This document shows, in pieces, positions 7,988 to 16,923 of a stretch of 50,505 nucleotides of DNA. Under the pieces are notes generated by a model, which saw nothing but the letters and a program-made list of their open reading frames with translations, did not search any database and had not been told where the DNA came from. This stretch comes from a virus. Each line of letters begins with the position of its first letter. Within the stretch, counting starts at the first letter, position 1. Location: positions 1-50,505 of the IMG/VR virus record IMGVR_UViG_3300021957_000056, one strand, 5' to 3'. Made by a program: the position numbers and the translations under genes.

Positions 7988-8239
7988 TTATTTAAAAGGA
8001 GTGAAAGTTCCAGTTTCTGTATCTACGGATCCTCTTCCGTATTTCACTTGAAGATCCTCTGCATATTTTTTTTCTAATTCTAAAGTTTCGTCATAAAATT
8101 GTCTTACCTTAACTTTTTTACTTTCAACTTTAATTTCGTGAAATCCTATCTCTGATAGTTCTTCCTTCATGGCAGCTCTTCTTAACTGTATTAATTCTAA
8201 ATTTTTTAGCTCTTGCTCTGTTAATTTAATTGGTTTCAT
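7988..8239 (-). CDS. small helical phage protein, unknown
   Basis: An 83-residue protein starting MKPIKLTEQELKNLELIQ. Residues 1-65 are charged and helical (likely coiled coil), ending with 'KYGRGSVDTETGTFTPFK'. I know small proteins of this shape (helical start, then 'KYG...V..ETG') from marine phages but no function. It is the last gene of the cassette unit. Its ATG overlaps the preceding stop by 4 nt, so it is translated with that gene, but it may belong functionally to the tail unit. Confidence 0.7.
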   Translation of the reverse strand: MKPIKLTEQELKNLELIQLRRAAMKEELSEIGFHEIKVESKKVKVRQFYDETLELEKKYAEDLQVKYGRGSVDTETGTFTPFK

Positions 8240-8877
8240 ATATGGTTATCTGGTATTAGTAGGTCTGTATCTAAGATAAGAAATAATTTTTTTCTTTCCA
8301 ACCATTCTTTCCAGAAAATACTACCTTCATAATCGGCTCCATATATTTTCTGTAGGTTAGTGTTTAAGTTTAACATTTCTGACTTAAATTTCTTTTCCTC
8401 TATTTTAAATGCTTTTTCGAAAGCTTTACTATATCCTGTGAATAATCTTTCATCTAATGTTTGATAATATATTGAACCAAATATACATTCTTCTTTATTT
8501 ACGTTATCAAGTAAAGGCCTACTTTGGATTTTAGCTTTTTTAAAATAGCGATTAATATCTCCTTTATATTTTATATTATCAATATTAAGATTAGGTTTAA
8601 ATTTTATAATTTTTTCATACTTATCAAAAACATTAATTAAATTAATAGCTTTCCAAGTAGAGTAGAAATAAGAATATAACTTATAATCGTATATAGGTTT
8701 TTCTACATTTATTTCAAAACTATTACAATACTTTTTATACCTATTTGCTTTATTTATCCACCTTTGATTACTATCGGTATCCCATGTATGTATATATACG
8801 TCTGTCTGTTTATCTAGAAAAGGAATAATATTATCCGATAGGTTATATAAAAAACCAGATATAATTAAAGCCTTCAT
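8236..8877 (-). CDS. glycosyltransferase-like protein of the modification cassette
   Basis: A 213-residue protein. It begins MKALIISGFLYNLSDNII and contains 'DVYIHTWDTD' (about 26-35), 'YSYFYSTWKAINLI' and 'KIIKFKPNLNID', with a late 'YGADYEGSIFWKEW'. A beta-alpha start followed by 'HTWDTD' and 'KFKPN..I' resembles small phage and capsule GT-like proteins, but there is no certain DxD metal site: 'DTD' at 33-35 is a candidate. Its start overlaps the radical-SAM stop upstream by one base. Call by context and shape; it could be non-catalytic. Confidence 0.5.
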   Translation of the reverse strand: MKALIISGFLYNLSDNIIPFLDKQTDVYIHTWDTDSNQRWINKANRYKKYCNSFEINVEKPIYDYKLYSYFYSTWKAINLINVFDKYEKIIKFKPNLNIDNIKYKGDINRYFKKAKIQSRPLLDNVNKEECIFGSIYYQTLDERLFTGYSKAFEKAFKIEEKKFKSEMLNLNTNLQKIYGADYEGSIFWKEWLERKKLFLILDTDLLIPDNHI

Positions 8878-10367
8878 TAATTTCTCCCTAAATCAAGTCT
8901 AGTCCATTTATCTTTTAGGTTTCTATTCTTTTTAAGAAGGTCTGGTTTATATTCTGTAGTTTCCCAGCCTTCCATACCTCCTGGTGATAGTTGAACGTCT
9001 TTTATACTTTTATCAACCTCAATAGAATCGTACCATTCAGCAAGCATTGGAAAAGTCTTTTTAAAGTCCTTACCTCTTCGAACATCGTACTGCTCATAGA
9101 AAGATTTAAAGTCATGAAAGTGTTTATCCTTATCTGCCTCTGCTCTTGCATGTCCTTGATCAACTCCATCTACATAATCAATAACTCTTTGAGTTTGAGA
9201 AATCTCGTGCTCTAATAGTAATCCTGAGTCCCTGTGTTTATCTAGCCAAACTTGTACTTTTTCAACAGCTTCTTTTTTAACATTTTCAGGTAAGTTAAGA
9301 GGGGACATAAATGCAGGCCATCTTAAAAAATTTAAATCTAAAGTTGGCATATTTGGTCCATATTTCTTTTTGAGCTCTAACATATCGTCCATAAACTCTG
9401 TCATAGACATTAAAGAGAGTCCTGATACTGTCATCATAACTACTATTTGACGTATATTAGCTTCTTCTATCATTCTTACTACATTAGACCTCCACTTATC
9501 ATAATCTATCCCATCTCTTAAGTACTCAGCATGAGGACCTAAAGATTCGTTAGAAGTATAGATATCGTATGATTCAATATCTAATACGTGAGTAGTTTCA
9601 ATAAGCTTATCTATTAAAATATCCTTAACACCTAAATTAGAATTAATTGATAAATTTAAATTAGGAGCTGGTTTATCTGCGACCATTGCTAAAAATTTCC
9701 AAAACCCTGGACTAGTAGAAGGTTCTCCTCCTGTTATTCTTAATGTCTGTAGATCTTGAGATAAACTAGGCCACCATCTTAAGAAAGCATCTACATATGG
9801 ATTACCGTCTATATATTTATTTTCTGGGTCAGCCCAAGTTCCGTTTTGTTGATATGCTCCTGCTGTAAGAGTTTGAAATTTTTGATAAGGACCATTTTTA
9901 TCTATATCTTTACCCCAAGTAGTTGAGTAACTAGGATTACAGTATGAACAAGCAAAATTACAAGATCTATCAAAAGATAGTTCTACAGTACGTAGATTAA
10001 TATTAGTATCCCAAGGAGTATTAGGAAGTGCCTGTATATCGGCTGTTTTATATTCTTTACTTCTATATACTCTATCAGATATATTATTTCTTCCTAAATC
10101 TTCTACTTTCCAACAGTAGGAACATTCAGCTGGTCTTTCACCTTCAAGCATCATTTTTCTCATTTTCTTTTTGTGCTTGGTATTATGCAATGCAGATGGA
10201 TTCTCTACTAACTCCTCTACATCTATAGGATGGGGCAACGGAAGGAAACATGATCTTGTGAAACCACTTCCTAGGTCTATAGTTGCGTTGTACCATTTTG
10301 CTGGACAAAATGCCTTATTTACTGAGTTGAGGTTATCCTCTTTCCATTTAATTAATCTATCTGACAT
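8877..10367 (-). CDS. radical SAM protein with N-terminal twitch-type cysteines (4th of four)
   Basis: A 496-residue protein. The radical-SAM motif is C136-x3-C140-x2-C143 (CNFACSYC), with the SAM-binding GGEP at 213-216. N-terminal cysteines C21, C40, C82 and C85 are spaced as in proteins that place a half-SPASM ('twitch') auxiliary iron-sulfur site before the radical-SAM barrel. Such enzymes make a 5'-deoxyadenosyl radical and usually modify peptides or proteins. Its N-terminus has one cysteine (C40) where two of its paralogues have a CC pair. A variable insert between motif and GGEP (about 150-205) is longer than in the others. Substrate unknown. It follows the third radical-SAM gene by one base. 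Confidence 0.85.
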   Translation of the reverse strand: MSDRLIKWKEDNLNSVNKAFCPAKWYNATIDLGSGFTRSCFLPLPHPIDVEELVENPSALHNTKHKKKMRKMMLEGERPAECSYCWKVEDLGRNNISDRVYRSKEYKTADIQALPNTPWDTNINLRTVELSFDRSCNFACSYCNPSYSTTWGKDIDKNGPYQKFQTLTAGAYQQNGTWADPENKYIDGNPYVDAFLRWWPSLSQDLQTLRITGGEPSTSPGFWKFLAMVADKPAPNLNLSINSNLGVKDILIDKLIETTHVLDIESYDIYTSNESLGPHAEYLRDGIDYDKWRSNVVRMIEEANIRQIVVMMTVSGLSLMSMTEFMDDMLELKKKYGPNMPTLDLNFLRWPAFMSPLNLPENVKKEAVEKVQVWLDKHRDSGLLLEHEISQTQRVIDYVDGVDQGHARAEADKDKHFHDFKSFYEQYDVRRGKDFKKTFPMLAEWYDSIEVDKSIKDVQLSPGGMEGWETTEYKPDLLKKNRNLKDKWTRLDLGRN

Positions 10368-10368
10368 A

Positions 10369-11652
10369 TTATGTTAATTTATAAACGTTATATAACTCTT
10401 CAGCTATTGGGAATGTATATTTAAAGTTTTGTTTTCTTGATTTATCTAATAATTGTGTAGTCCTTCTAAATGTTCTCCACTCTTTTGGATTAGATTTATT
10501 AGGAAGTTTTAAAGTTGTAATAATTTTTTTAACTTCTTCAAATGACTGTAAGATACGTGCATGCTGCAAGTCATTTTTTACTCTATTTTGAGAATAAGGT
10601 GCTTCTCTTTTCTCTAATTCTACTTCTAAGTACTCTAATACTTTAGGTTTTATATCATCTGGTAGGTTTGTAATACTAAGATATACTGGGTTATAAACAA
10701 AACTAATAAATAACTTAATATCTCTATCTAGGGCATAATCCAACATTTCGAATACATACATTACATTTAAAGCTGATATAGTACAAGCTATTTCTAATAG
10801 TAGTTTATTTTCACTATTAGGATCTTCTTCTATTTTTTTACGAGTTTCTAACCATTTGGTAATATTATTATTTACTGTCAACCAGTTTCCAGGGTATCTT
10901 AAATAATGAAATCTATCTCCTACTCCATCTAAACTAAACCCTATTCTTGTCATATGAAAAGAAGTAAGTATATCAATATATTTTGGAGTAACAATAGTAC
11001 CGTTAGTATTAAAGCTCATAAATTGAGTCTTTGCATATCCTTGTTTTACACAGTAGTCTAATATTTCCCATTGCTTTTTCATTAACATAGGCTCTCCTCC
11101 GTATATATCTAATTGCTGTATTTTAGGTAAAATTTCTTTTAAGTACTTCCATATACTACTTTCGTCTAAATATGCTTTAGAGTATTCTAAAACTTCTGCG
11201 TCTAGTTCTTTTTCAGTGTAGTTAGGATGTAGTACTTTATGATCATTTCTCCACTTAGAAGAAGCGGATATATGGCAAATTCTACAAGCTAAATTACATG
11301 TATTCCCTAAATTTAACTCTAAGAAAAATATATCGTCACCACTACGTGTAGGTATAGCTCTATTAGTTTCACTAAAAGTCATATTATCTCTAACTCTTTT
11401 ACTTTCAAACCCAGCATCTTCTGCATCCCAGCAGACTTTACATGCTGATGATCTTATATCATTTTTAAATTCTTTTAACATAGTCTGTCTTGTATGACTA
11501 TTTAAAGCATCATTTATAGATACATCTCCTGCTTTTATCAACTCTCCTTCTTCATTTCGAAAAGGTGCATTAAAAGTATGACAACATGCAAAAAATGTTC
11601 CATTAGTTGCTAATCTTAAACCCTTTTCTAAATTTTTACACTCTATAGCCAT
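10369..11652 (-). CDS. radical SAM protein with N-terminal twitch-type cysteines (3rd of four)
   Basis: A 427-residue protein. N-terminal cysteines are C5, C23-C24, C71 and C74; the radical-SAM triad is C119-x3-C123-x2-C126 (CNLACRIC) and GGEP is at 185-188, followed by 'FNTNGT' and 'FSLDGVGDRFHYLR', typical barrel strands. The N-terminal region 'LATNGTFFACCHTFNAP', with 'GDVSINDALNSHTRQTM', is the usual layout of N-twitch radical-SAM proteins (short beta hairpin with CC, then 'W/L..' helix, then CxxC). The C-terminal 120 residues are helical and rich in Lys. It probably acts on a protein or peptide; the partner is unknown. The start ATG shares a base with the previous stop. Confidence 0.87.
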   Translation of the reverse strand: MAIECKNLEKGLRLATNGTFFACCHTFNAPFRNEEGELIKAGDVSINDALNSHTRQTMLKEFKNDIRSSACKVCWDAEDAGFESKRVRDNMTFSETNRAIPTRSGDDIFFLELNLGNTCNLACRICHISASSKWRNDHKVLHPNYTEKELDAEVLEYSKAYLDESSIWKYLKEILPKIQQLDIYGGEPMLMKKQWEILDYCVKQGYAKTQFMSFNTNGTIVTPKYIDILTSFHMTRIGFSLDGVGDRFHYLRYPGNWLTVNNNITKWLETRKKIEEDPNSENKLLLEIACTISALNVMYVFEMLDYALDRDIKLFISFVYNPVYLSITNLPDDIKPKVLEYLEVELEKREAPYSQNRVKNDLQHARILQSFEEVKKIITTLKLPNKSNPKEWRTFRRTTQLLDKSRKQNFKYTFPIAEELYNVYKLT

Positions 11653-12677
11653 TATATCGTAAGGTTATGTCTTATATTATTTGCAGGAGGTAACTTCCTG
11701 TATTCTTCTAATAAATAATTGTACTCTGGGTGTTCTGGGTCTCCTACGTCAACTTTTTTAAAGTCTTCAGCATTATATGTTCCCCAATTAACTACTCTAT
11801 TATAAAATATTTCCCAATTAATATGTGTATGTCCAAAAAATCGTTCAGCCATTGTATGAAAATCTTCCATTTCTGTATAATTATCTTTTTGTACTACAAA
11901 CGAAAGTGTTACTCTATCTAAAGTTTTAATTTCTGATATATAAGCTAGGTTATCCATTAGGTCGTCCCACTTTCCTCCTAACCTAGTATAATTTTCATAC
12001 GTATCTTTATAAGCTGCATCTATAGAAATTTCTGCTGACTTAATAAACTTATGGACTTTAGTCATTCTAGACCAGTTAGAGTGATTCCATAAAGTAGCAT
12101 TGGTATGCAAATGCATACTTTTTAAATTAGGGTATAGAGAAGGATCAAAATTCATCATCCACTTTCTAAATGTTCTAGAAAAAAACGGATCACCTGAACC
12201 TGTACATTCTATATGTTGTAGTCCATCAGCTAATTGTGTTTCTATAGCTTCCATTATTTGCTCTGTTCTCTTTCTTTCAGCTCCTTGATAGTTTATCTTT
12301 TCTAACCTACAACTAGGACATTTTAAATTACAACTTTGATCAAAATTAAATTTTACTGATTTAGGATAAGGATCAATAGCAAAATCATCTATTTTTTTAA
12401 GGAATTCTTCTTTCTTCATAAATCCATCTGACTTGCCTTCTTTTAGTCCGGTAAGTTTAGGACATCTTGATTCTATACAATACTTGTAAGAACCGTCAAT
12501 CATACTCCTTCTTATATTATCTGCTTTCTCTGATTGCCAATTTTCAGTGATTTTCATAGGATCACCTAGATTTTCCGGTAGCCAGTTAGGGCAACACATA
12601 TAACTTTTATAATCGAAAAACTCTGCGAATTCGAAAGGCTGTAAGCAAACATAATCTTTTTTGTCTAGAGCTGCCAT
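11652..12677 (-). CDS. divergent, shorter radical SAM protein (2nd of four)
   Basis: A 341-residue protein. The radical-SAM triad is C116-x3-C120-x2-C123 (CNLKCPSC), but the usual GGEP is replaced by TGSGDPF (159-165), with an extra C158 just before it. N-terminal cysteines C11, C28-C29, C67 and C72 form a twitch-like set, the last pair spaced C-x4-C rather than C-x2-C. It lacks the long C-terminal helices of its paralogues. TGSGDP-type proteins can still be active: in other families the glycine, aspartate and proline of this loop bind SAM. The order of the four genes makes gene duplication within the phage the simplest origin. Confidence 0.82.
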   Translation of the reverse strand: MAALDKKDYVCLQPFEFAEFFDYKSYMCCPNWLPENLGDPMKITENWQSEKADNIRRSMIDGSYKYCIESRCPKLTGLKEGKSDGFMKKEEFLKKIDDFAIDPYPKSVKFNFDQSCNLKCPSCRLEKINYQGAERKRTEQIMEAIETQLADGLQHIECTGSGDPFFSRTFRKWMMNFDPSLYPNLKSMHLHTNATLWNHSNWSRMTKVHKFIKSAEISIDAAYKDTYENYTRLGGKWDDLMDNLAYISEIKTLDRVTLSFVVQKDNYTEMEDFHTMAERFFGHTHINWEIFYNRVVNWGTYNAEDFKKVDVGDPEHPEYNYLLEEYRKLPPANNIRHNLTI

Positions 12678-14074
12678 TATATTAGTTTATTAACATTATA
12701 AGATTCCCCTGTTTTATCGTCTTTTGGAAGAGGAATAGTCTGGTCTCTAAAAAATATTTCTTCTTTTTCGTAGTTACCTATAGTTGCTCTAATTTCTTCA
12801 AACCATTCAGTATACTGTGGGTTAGTTTCTAAAAAGTTTTCTTTTCTTCTTTTATCTAAAACTGTAGTAACTCTTAATAACTCCCTTCTATTAATCTGTA
12901 GGGTAAGTAAATCGTAAGGACTTTCAGAAAATAAATACTGTATCCACGAAGATAGTGCCATTTCAATAGCTTGTTTATACTCTTCCTTATCTAACTGATT
13001 AAAATATTCTTGAAGTTTAGTAAGTAGTTCGTCTTTTAATTCATCTGGTAGTATTCTAATATCGTAACATGGAGGTCCTGATAGAAAATTATTAAATACT
13101 ATATTACCTGGTTTAACTCCAAGTTTAAAAATCGTTTCAAATAAATCTGTAACGTAAAATACATTTAGAATACTAATAGTAGGTGATACAAATACTTCTA
13201 TACCGTCAGCTATACAGGTCTTTATGTTATTGTAAACAGTATCCCACTTAGTTCCATGTCTTGCCACCTCAGCTAGTTTACCTGTTGCATCTAGTGAAGC
13301 AAATAATTGAACTTTACCTTTTGGATCTTTTTGAAACTTACTCCATAGGTCTTGTAAATCCCATTTTTTAAATTTTATATGACTAAAATTAGTATTGTAT
13401 CTAAGTAACACATCGGTTCTACCAGCTTCAATTAGCTTTTCTAATATCATATAATGTTCGTCCATGATGAGGGGTTCTCCACCAGCAAAATATATCTCTT
13501 CTACTTCATCTATATGTTTATGCACATAGTCAAATATGTCTACTTTGCTTTCACTCCTAAAATTCATTAATCCAGATTGTGATTTACCGTGTATTGCGAT
13601 TTCATCATCTACCCACTTTGAACTAGCAAAAGTTCCACACATTCTACATTTAAAGTTACATATATTAGACCATCTAAAGTCCCAATATTTAAGAGAAAAT
13701 TGTTTATTATATCCAGTTTCAGGATCAGTATCTTTTAAAAGAGGTTTGATATGTTTTTTAAACTTATCTGTAAGGTTAACTCTAGGGCTAACTGCTCCGT
13801 TATCATCCATTAAGTAACACCTACCACAGTGCATTGGACGTTCACCCTTAAGCATTTTTTTACGAATGGTTTTCATAGTTAGTCCATTCCAAGCCTCTTC
13901 CATTGTCATATCCTTTGTATTACCTAAAGGCATATCATGAGGAGTCATACAGCATGGCTGCATATTACCATTAGGTTGAACCATCAAATGTGTCCAGGGT
14001 AATATACAGAAAGAAGGACTTATTGGAGTGTCCTTACTTTTATTAATCAGCTCTAATGTTTTGCTGCTTTTCAT
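12677..14074 (-). CDS. radical SAM protein with N-terminal twitch-type cysteines (1st of four)
   Basis: A 465-residue protein that shows the family layout most clearly. N-terminal 'FCILPWTHLMVQPNGNMQPC' holds C23 and C41-C42; 'MPLGNTKDMTMEEAWNG' is the typical 'GN...S.EEIWN' spacer; 'GERPMHCGRCYLMD' holds C83 and C86. The radical-SAM triad is C139-x3-C143-x2-C146 (CNFKCRMC) and GGEP is at 198-201. This matches radical-SAM proteins with a twitch domain placed before the barrel. The start overlaps the GT7-LamG gene stop by 4 nt, tying the radical-SAM group to the glycosyltransferase group in one translation unit. Confidence 0.9.
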   Translation of the reverse strand: MKSSKTLELINKSKDTPISPSFCILPWTHLMVQPNGNMQPCCMTPHDMPLGNTKDMTMEEAWNGLTMKTIRKKMLKGERPMHCGRCYLMDDNGAVSPRVNLTDKFKKHIKPLLKDTDPETGYNKQFSLKYWDFRWSNICNFKCRMCGTFASSKWVDDEIAIHGKSQSGLMNFRSESKVDIFDYVHKHIDEVEEIYFAGGEPLIMDEHYMILEKLIEAGRTDVLLRYNTNFSHIKFKKWDLQDLWSKFQKDPKGKVQLFASLDATGKLAEVARHGTKWDTVYNNIKTCIADGIEVFVSPTISILNVFYVTDLFETIFKLGVKPGNIVFNNFLSGPPCYDIRILPDELKDELLTKLQEYFNQLDKEEYKQAIEMALSSWIQYLFSESPYDLLTLQINRRELLRVTTVLDKRRKENFLETNPQYTEWFEEIRATIGNYEKEEIFFRDQTIPLPKDDKTGESYNVNKLI

Positions 14075-15492
14075 AATTCTATATCTAACATCTTAGCCCA
14101 AGGGGTTAATATTTTTTCCCTAACTAATTTATATTTTAATTGTGCTATTCCGTCGTTTTTATAATCTATTTTATTTTGCTGCATTCCTAATACATACTTT
14201 CTTTCATTTGCTGCAGTAGTTTCACCTTTTGCCCATTTACCGTCTACCAAACCTTCATCTTCATGAGGTAAACATCTCATTCTACCTTCAACTCTATGAG
14301 GGATAATTGAATTAGGTATTTTAAATTCTTCAGTTTTTATTTCAGTATTAAAAGCGTTAAACTTAGAAATAGGTTTATTTAAATCTAAATCAACTACTAA
14401 TTCATCTTTTGGAATATTACTATCTAAATTGATGACTTCATCAGGTGTTAATGCCTTTTTCCAACAAAAAACTTTTGCAATATCTCCTTTGAAAAACTTA
14501 AATCCATCTGAATCTTCAACAGATGGGGATGTTCCTAAATAAATATCTTGTTGTCCATAACTTTTTAATTTACCTGTCCAAGATAAAGGAGATGGACTAC
14601 CGTATCCTCCTTTAGAGTCTATTTCTACACCATTAAGGTATAAATGAGATAGTTTATTTTCAAAATCTATAACAGCTGTAATCCAGCTCCATTGACTATC
14701 GTACCTTTTTACCCACATGTAGTTATGGTTATTAAAACTATTCCAAAAAGTAAGTGTCAGGGCCCTAGAGTTATTAAACGATATACCGTAGTCGTAACCT
14801 GGGATTCTAAAGATAGGGTATTCTACGTATTTAGTATCTTTATCTCCTATAAGAAATATTTTATTTTTGTCAGGTTGTTGAAAAGATCTACATAATATTG
14901 AAACTGTATGAGATTTAGATGTTAACCCTCTATACTTTCTTTCAAAAGGTAATTTTGCATAAGAGTTATTACCTGATAATGAAAGGTATTTCTGTTTTAT
15001 CGGATTTTTAGTTAAGTATGATACATTAGTCATACCTTCTTTATGACATCTCCAAAATAAATCATCATCTTCCATTCCCCAATCCCAATAATCATTAGAG
15101 TATCCATTAGTTCTTTCAACTTGTTCTTTGGTAAATAAGACTGCTCCTCCAAAGTACTCATGATACTTAAGTTGATAGTCCATTTGTTGTATTTTAGTAG
15201 CTATATGTCTAGGTGCATCTGCAGGATAAGAATAATCAGCTCCTCCATCTTCTTCAGGAATCATATCTATATCGTGCCATACTATATAATCACAGCCGTC
15301 CTCAAAAGCATGTTTTGCTCCTATATTTTTTGTTGCACCTCTATTAAAGAGTTTATCATCTACTTGATGAACTATATATATCTGAAAGTCTATGCCTTGC
15401 TCTTTCAAGTACTTACCTATCTTAGGTATGAACTCATGCATATGTAACTCTCTGTTTCTATACGGTACACAAACTCCTAACTTATGACCCAT
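14071..15492 (-). CDS. GT7 glycosyltransferase with inserted LamG-like domain (2nd copy)
   Basis: A 473-residue protein in three parts. Residues 1-165 are a beta-1,4-galactosyltransferase-like (GT7) catalytic half: 'VCVPYRNRELHMHEFIP', 'VWHDIDMIPEE' (metal-binding D74-x-D76), 'YFGGAVLF' (114-116 FGG) and 'WDWGMEDDDLFWR' (WGMEDDD 138-144). Residues about 167-355 are a LamG/concanavalin-like beta sandwich ('YLSLSGNNSYAKLPF', 'LYLNGVEID', 'DIYLGTSPS', 'FFKGDIAKVFCWKKALTPDE'). Residues 402-473 return to the GT7 C-terminal lobe ('GRMRCLPHEDEG', 'NDGIAQLKYKLV', 'AKMLDIEL'). It would transfer a sugar, with the lectin-like part holding the glycan or protein acceptor. It is a paralogue of the gene just upstream. 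Confidence 0.85.
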   Translation of the reverse strand: MGHKLGVCVPYRNRELHMHEFIPKIGKYLKEQGIDFQIYIVHQVDDKLFNRGATKNIGAKHAFEDGCDYIVWHDIDMIPEEDGGADYSYPADAPRHIATKIQQMDYQLKYHEYFGGAVLFTKEQVERTNGYSNDYWDWGMEDDDLFWRCHKEGMTNVSYLTKNPIKQKYLSLSGNNSYAKLPFERKYRGLTSKSHTVSILCRSFQQPDKNKIFLIGDKDTKYVEYPIFRIPGYDYGISFNNSRALTLTFWNSFNNHNYMWVKRYDSQWSWITAVIDFENKLSHLYLNGVEIDSKGGYGSPSPLSWTGKLKSYGQQDIYLGTSPSVEDSDGFKFFKGDIAKVFCWKKALTPDEVINLDSNIPKDELVVDLDLNKPISKFNAFNTEIKTEEFKIPNSIIPHRVEGRMRCLPHEDEGLVDGKWAKGETTAANERKYVLGMQQNKIDYKNDGIAQLKYKLVREKILTPWAKMLDIEL

Positions 15493-16922
15493 TATGTTCT
15501 AACATTTAATTTTATATATTCAGGTTTTTCTTCTACCGATAAGGTAAAATACTTACAATTTGTTAATCCATCATTTTCTAAATTACTCTTATTATTTTTA
15601 GTTAATGAATTATAATATAATTGATTTTCTCTACTTTTCCAATCTACCCAGTATCCGTCTATATAACCTCCTTCTTTATGTTCTAATAATCTATATTTAC
15701 AACCTCTTCTCTTAGGCATTTTAAAAGATTTAGAACTTCCTGTGGTAAGGTCTTTTAATTCTACATTATTTAATTCTCCAATTGGTTTATTATTTGCTAA
15801 GTTTATTAATTTATTATTTTTACCTATATGTCTACTATCTAAACTACATATTATATTTTCTTTTAAATAATTAAACTCTTCTGCTTCTGTGATTATTTTA
15901 TCATGGTAATTATTAGATAAATGTTTTACTTCGCTACGAGTTAATATCTTATCAAATACATTAAAACTATCAATATATCCTTTAAAAAATTTAGGATGTT
16001 CTTTTCTATTAGGATCACCAGTTCCTAAATATAGGTATGGTTCAGCATTATACTTTCTAATATGGTACTTATCCCAACTTACAGTATCAATTTTTTTACC
16101 ATTAAAATAAAATTCTATTTTTCTTTCTTTTGGATCAATAGTAACAGCAGTTCTTACAGGTATATTAGGAATAAACTCTGTAGTTGATGATAGAGTTACA
16201 TCGTTTACTAAAAATAATTCAAATTTATATGTACTAAATGAATTATAAGATAAGTTTAAATCATAACCTGGTATAGCAAATACAGCATATTCATCTGTTA
16301 TTTCATTAGCATCACATATTATAGGATCTGGGTAAAAAGAGGTAACGAAAGATATTGGTCTAACAAAAGTAAAGTTATTAGGTATCTTAATATAAGAGTC
16401 TTTACCGTTAAAATATAAAGCTGGTTTATCTAATGAAGGTATACTGTACCCTATATCATCTAAAACTACATTTTTCTCCTTACATCTAAATAGTATATCA
16501 TTATCCTCAAAACCCCAACCTCTGTATTTATTAGAATATCCATTTATGTCTCTGAAAGTAGAAACTGGGAATAGTGTAACGCCTCCGAAATAATCTCTTT
16601 GTATAGTTCTTTTAAAGTTACCAAGAGGTTCAAACTTATTAGCTAACTGTAACGGAATATCGCTATACTCATAACTTCCTTTTACAGGTATAAGATCTAC
16701 ATCATGAAAAATAACATAATCGCAACCTCTTTTCTCAGCTTCTATAAAACCTATATTGAGAAGTTTAGCTCTATTGAACTTTTTTTTATCTTCTTGATGA
16801 ACGACAATAACGGTATAATCAATCTTAGGGTAGACGTTTAGAAATTGATCTAACTCTCTAATAAATACTCTAAGTTGTTTTGCACGATCTCTATAAGGAA
16901 TTATTATTCCTAACCTATGCAT
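15492..16922 (-). CDS. GT7 glycosyltransferase with inserted LamG-like domain (1st copy)
   Basis: A 476-residue protein with the same three-part plan as its neighbour. The GT7 start is 'LGIIIPYRDRAKQLRVFI'; 'FHDVDLIPVKGSY' gives the D74-x-D76 metal site; 'DYFGGVTLFPVSTFRDINGY' and 'YRGWGFEDNDILFRCKEK' are the acceptor and catalytic loops (WGFED 136-140). Residues about 166-345 are LamG-like ('ALYFNGKDSYIKIPN', 'EFYFNGKKIDTV', 'PYLYLGTGDP', 'FFKGYIDSFNVFDKILTRSE'). Residues 407-476 close the GT7 fold ('GCKYRLLEHKEGG', 'LENDGLTNCKYFTL', 'PEYIKLNV'), matching the end of animal B4GALT proteins. The two copies differ at most positions, so the duplication is old. Confidence 0.87.
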   Translation of the reverse strand: MHRLGIIIPYRDRAKQLRVFIRELDQFLNVYPKIDYTVIVVHQEDKKKFNRAKLLNIGFIEAEKRGCDYVIFHDVDLIPVKGSYEYSDIPLQLANKFEPLGNFKRTIQRDYFGGVTLFPVSTFRDINGYSNKYRGWGFEDNDILFRCKEKNVVLDDIGYSIPSLDKPALYFNGKDSYIKIPNNFTFVRPISFVTSFYPDPIICDANEITDEYAVFAIPGYDLNLSYNSFSTYKFELFLVNDVTLSSTTEFIPNIPVRTAVTIDPKERKIEFYFNGKKIDTVSWDKYHIRKYNAEPYLYLGTGDPNRKEHPKFFKGYIDSFNVFDKILTRSEVKHLSNNYHDKIITEAEEFNYLKENIICSLDSRHIGKNNKLINLANNKPIGELNNVELKDLTTGSSKSFKMPKRRGCKYRLLEHKEGGYIDGYWVDWKSRENQLYYNSLTKNNKSNLENDGLTNCKYFTLSVEEKPEYIKLNVRT

Positions 16923-16923
16923 G

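Noticed and set aside
8877-14074. radical-SAM genes as ordinary host metabolism carried by the phage (for example anaerobic enzymes)
   Set aside because: No match to the motifs of ribonucleotide reductase activase or other known metabolic radical-SAM families was seen; the N-terminal twitch cysteines indicate the peptide-modifying type instead.
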